Assembly (NCBI RefSeq): GCF_021869535.1
Contig: NW_026262690.1
Coordinates: 65,745,995 to 65,809,994, forward strand
Reading direction: 5' to 3'
DNA: 64,000 nucleotides
Source: Mytilus californianus
Lineage: Eukaryota; Mollusca; Bivalvia; Mytilida; Mytilidae
Positions 60,001-64,000 of the stretch are shown piece by piece (position 1 is the stretch's first letter; every line of letters begins with the position of its first letter). The notes under the pieces are model-generated. The model had not been told where the DNA came from and made no database searches. It worked only from the letters and a program-made list of their open reading frames with translations. The position numbers and the translations under genes were made by a program.

Positions 60001-63000
60001 AAAAAATACTGTCCTAATAACTTTTCTTTAATTCTAGCAAGGTTTCGTTTAAAAAATCAACTTTCTAAAGTCTGTATCTCGAAAAAGGCTATCATTGTCG
60101 CCTATGGGGAAATTAATTGTTTATTTCAACCTATACAGCGTCGACATTTCTTTATCATAGTGCTCAAAAAGTGTCAAAAACAGTAATTTTACTTGATATT
60201 TGATGTGAAACCGTATTTTTTGGTGACAAATGAATTATTGATTAACTAGTTTTTAAGCTATAGTCTGTTTCATATTTGTATTGCGTTTTACCTTAGAAAC
60301 AAGGGTGGGTTCGACTTTTGACTTACTGTGGAGAGAATATGTCGTTTTCTGAACTTCTGCTGATTTGTTTGAAAAAAGCACGTACACGTCTAGAGTTTGG
60401 ATATACAAATCGATTTTTAAACATGACAATCTCGATCCAAATGCTGTTATCGAAATTACCAAATTCAGTGAAAATGTACAGAAATGACCCCCATTGAACA
60501 TTGAAATGTTCACTCGAATGGCAGACTATAAAAATTAGAATAGGCATGACATTTTGTAGTTAACGAATAGTTTTCGATGTTTAAACACAAATATTTACAC
60601 ATTTTTCATATTTTGAAATGCTATAGTCTGTTTCAAAAATGTACTTTTATACGAAAATGGTTTCATTTAAAACTGTTGTTCAAAATTCACCGTAGTAGTT
60701 ACATATTGGATCGGTTTTGGTATCAATATAATCAGTACTTGATGACATATAAAGAATCATTGGAGAAAGTGGACATTATCTTCAGGCCCTTTTTAGCAGT
60801 ACCGCATTTACTCAAAAAATCAGAAATTTTTTTTTCACATTTTTTGACTGGGGTCACCTCTGATAAAAAATTGTGAAAATTCAGAGAGTAATGCCAGAAC
60901 GTTTTGAAGATGATTTTTGTGTGGCATATATATTTGTGCATCTAACGAACTATGAATTGCATGATTCTAGAAAGTATTAAATACCGTATAGGTTACAATA
61001 CACCATTAGATTTTATGGGCGCAGCCATTTTATGAGCATAACATGGTATTCAGAATTAAGAGTATAGCTAATCCTGATTGGTTGATATGTGCGCCCGTTA
61101 TTTTTTGTTATTAGAGACTTCGTGCATTCTGCATTATACCAAAGGCCAAATAAATTATTTTCCTTAGCCCTAACGGAACTGAGATGTCTTTTAAACGCTA
61201 GGATGAGACACGTATTTTTATGTGCAAAATTGATAGGCATGGGAGATAAGTACAAATTACGCTAAGAAAAGCAACGCGAACCTATATTTTTTGGACCAAA
61301 AAATACTGTCCTAATAACTTTTCTTTAATTCTAGCAAGGTTTCGTTTAAAAAATCAACTTTCTAAAGTCTGTATCTCGAAAAAGGCTATCATTGTCGCCT
61401 ATGGGGAAATTAATTGTTTATTTCAACCTATACAGCGTCGACATTTCTTTATCATAGTGCTCAAAAAGTGTCAAAAACAGTAATTTTACTTGATATTTGA
61501 TGTGAAACCGTATTTTTTGGTGACAAATGAATTATTGATTAACTAGTTTTTAAGCTATAGTCTGTTTCATATTTGTATTGCGTTTTACCTTAGAAACAAG
61601 GGTGGGTTCGACTTTTGACTTACTGTGGAGAGAATATGTCGTTTTCTGAACTTCTGCTGATTTGTTTGAAAAAAGCACGTACACGTCTAGAGTTTGGATA
61701 TACAAATCGATTTTTAAACATGACAATCTCGATCCAAATGCTGTTATCGAAATTACCAAATTCAGTGAAAATGTACAGAAATGACCCCCATTGAACATTG
61801 AAATGTTCACTCGAATGGCAGACTATAAAAATTAGAATAGGCATGACATTTTGTAGTTAACGAATAGTTTTCGATGTTTAAACACAAATATTTACACATT
61901 TTTCATATTTTGAAATGCTATAGTCTGTTTCAAAAATGTACTTTTATACGAAAATGGTTTCATTTAAAACTGTTGTTCAAAATTCACCGTAGTAGTTACA
62001 TATTGGATCGGTTTTGGTATCAATATAATCAGTACTTGATGACATATAAAGAATCATTGGAGAAAGTGGACATTATCTTCAGGCCCTTTTTAGCAGTACC
62101 GCATTTACTCAAAAAATCAGAAATTTTTTTTTCACATTTTTTGACTGGGGTCACCTCTGATAAAAAATTGTGAAAATTCAGAGAGTAATGCCAGAACGTT
62201 TTGAAGATGATTTTTGTGTGGCATATATATTTGTGCATCTAACGAACTATGAATTGCATGATTCTAGAAAGTATTAAATACCGTATAGGTTACAATACAC
62301 CATTAGATTTTATGGGCGCAGCCATTTTATGAGCATAACATGGTATTCAGAATTAAGAGTATAGCTAATCCTGATTGGTTGATATGTGCGCCCGTTATTT
62401 TTTGTTATTAGAGACTTCGTGCATTCTGCATTATACCAAAGGCCAAATAAATTATTTTCCTTAGCCCTAACGGAACTGAGATGTCTTTTAAACGCTAGGA
62501 TGAGACACGTATTTTTATGTGCAAAATTGATAGGCATGGGAGATAAGTACAAATTACGCTAAGAAAAGCAACGCGAACCTATATTTTTTGGACCAAAAAA
62601 TACTGTCCTAATAACTTTTCTTTAATTCTAGCAAGGTTTCGTTTAAAAAATCAACTTTCTAAAGTCTGTATCTCGAAAAAGGCTATCATTGTCGCCTATG
62701 GGGAAATTAATTGTTTATTTCAACCTATACAGCGTCGACATTTCTTTATCATAGTGCTCAAAAAGTGTCAAAAACAGTAATTTTACTTGATATTTGATGT
62801 GAAACCGTATTTTTTGGTGACAAATGAATTATTGATTAACTAGTTTTTAAGCTATAGTCTGTTTCATATTTGTATTGCGTTTTACCTTAGAAACAAGGGT
62901 GGGTTCGACTTTTGACTTACTGTGGAGAGAATATGTCGTTTTCTGAACTTCTGCTGATTTGTTTGAAAAAAGCACGTACACGTCTAGAGTTTGGATATAC

Positions 63001-64000
63001 AAATCGATTTTTAAACATGACAATCTCGATCCAAATGCTGTTATCGAAATTACCAAATTCAGTGAAAATGTACAGAAATGACCCCCATTGAACATTGAAA
63101 TGTTCACTCGAATGGCAGACTATAAAAATTAGAATAGGCATGACATTTTGTAGTTAACGAATAGTTTTCGATGTTTAAACACAAATATTTACACATTTTT
63201 CATATTTTGAAATGCTATAGTCTGTTTCAAAAATGTACTTTTTTACGAAAATGGTTTCATTTAAAACTGTTGTTCAAAATTCACCGTAGTAGTTACATAT
63301 TGGATCGGTTTTGGTATCAATATAATCAGTACTTGATGACATATAAAGAATCATTGGAGAAAGTGGACATTATCTTCAGGCCCTTTTTAGCAGTACCGCA
63401 TTTACTCAAAAAATCAGAAATTTTTTTTTCACATTTTTTGACTGGGGTCACCTCTGATAAAAAATTGTGAAAATTCAGAGAGTAATGCCAGAACGTTTTG
63501 AAGATGATTTTTGTGTGGCATATATATTTGTGCATCTAACGAACTATGAATTGCATGATTCTAGAAAGTATTAAATACCGTATAGGTTACAATACACCAT
63601 TAGATTTTATGGGCGCAGCCATTTTATGAGCATAACATGGTATTCAGAATTAAGAGTATAGCTAATCCTGATTGGTTGATATGTGCGCCCGTTATTTTTT
63701 GTTATTAGAGACTTCGTGCATTCTGCATTATACCAAAGGCCAAATAAATTATTTTCCTTAGCCCTAACGGAACTGAGATGTCTTTTAAACGCTAGGATGA
63801 GACACGTATTTTTATGTGCAAAATTGATAGGCATGGGAGATAAGTACAAATTACGCTAAGAAAAGCAACGCGAACCTATATTTTTTGGACCAAAAAATAC
63901 TGTCCTAATAACTTTTCTTTAATTCTAGCAAGGTTTCGTTTAAAAAATCAACTTTCTAAAGTCTGTATCTCGAAAAAGGCTATCATTGTCGCCTATGGGG
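48068..64000. repeat. Satellite array, block B (unit 1297 bp), continues past window
   Basis: Resumes at the base where block A stopped (plus the duplicated ATA). Unit starts (GGTT) at 49318, 50615, 51912, 53209, 54506, 55803, 57100, 58397, 59694, 60991, 62288 and 63585; every spacing is 1297. Variant bases: T for G at 49846, 51143, 52440 and 55034; G for A at 54771; T at 59352 and 63243; C at 59371. All units carry the 438-bp TIR segment. As in block A, recurring short frames on both strands are not considered genes. Confidence 0.97.

Overview
The window looks like repeat-dense, AT-rich nuclear DNA of a bivalve mollusc, most probably a mytilid mussel. This rests on recognising several dispersed repeat families that I remember as common in mussel and other bivalve genomes, on a Penelope-like reverse transcriptase fragment, and on a degenerate DIRS-type retrotransposon. 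No intact host gene, rRNA or functional tRNA gene was found. Nearly every short open frame lies inside a repeat.

Layout. (1) 1 to about 4.1 kb, minus strand: a decayed DIRS-like retrotransposon, with gag in two exons, a reverse transcriptase and an RNase H region running off the left edge. It carries one in-frame stop and two frameshifts. (2) 4113-19288 and 48068-64000: one satellite array with a unit of 1297-1298 bp, almost invariant, with 24 full-length or near-full-length units in view, still running at the right edge. (3) 19289-48067: a 28.8 kb block that interrupts a single satellite unit. It has long (about 460 bp) terminal inverted repeats and a 3-bp ATA target duplication. Taking the block out restores an exact 1297-bp unit, so it behaves as one giant TIR element. 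No transposase was found in it, and its interior is a mosaic of nested repeats.

The satellite unit has hidden structure. It is an 855-bp body (counting one TATA) plus a 438-bp segment with about 22-bp imperfect inverted ends (GGTTACAATACACC type) flanked by TATA on both sides. One unit (near 17083) lacks exactly this segment and keeps a single TATA, which is what an excision or empty site would look like. The left edge of the whole array also falls exactly on the end of this segment. The segment is therefore probably a TIR mini-transposon carried and amplified inside the satellite. A second element, 465 bp and present twice at 36717-38546, has very similar ends (GGTGTAATACCACC) and forms a composite-like structure flanked by TTTT.

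The giant insert holds several short-tandem-core elements that resemble the pearl/HINE (Helitron-like) elements of bivalves (21389-23155, 27108-28373, 39940-44390), a Penelope-like fragment with 3' tandem repeats, a LINE ORF2 remnant, a SINE, at least six MITE-like elements (three with clear target duplications), mini-palindromes, and a second inverted pair of palindromic minisatellites (24.3 and 31.0 kb). Both large inverted-repeat pairs share one design: a ~20-bp minisatellite at each end in which every unit carries a perfect palindrome (CCCATGGG in the outer pair, ATCTAGAT in the inner). That design and the transposon-in-satellite relationship are the most interesting signals here.
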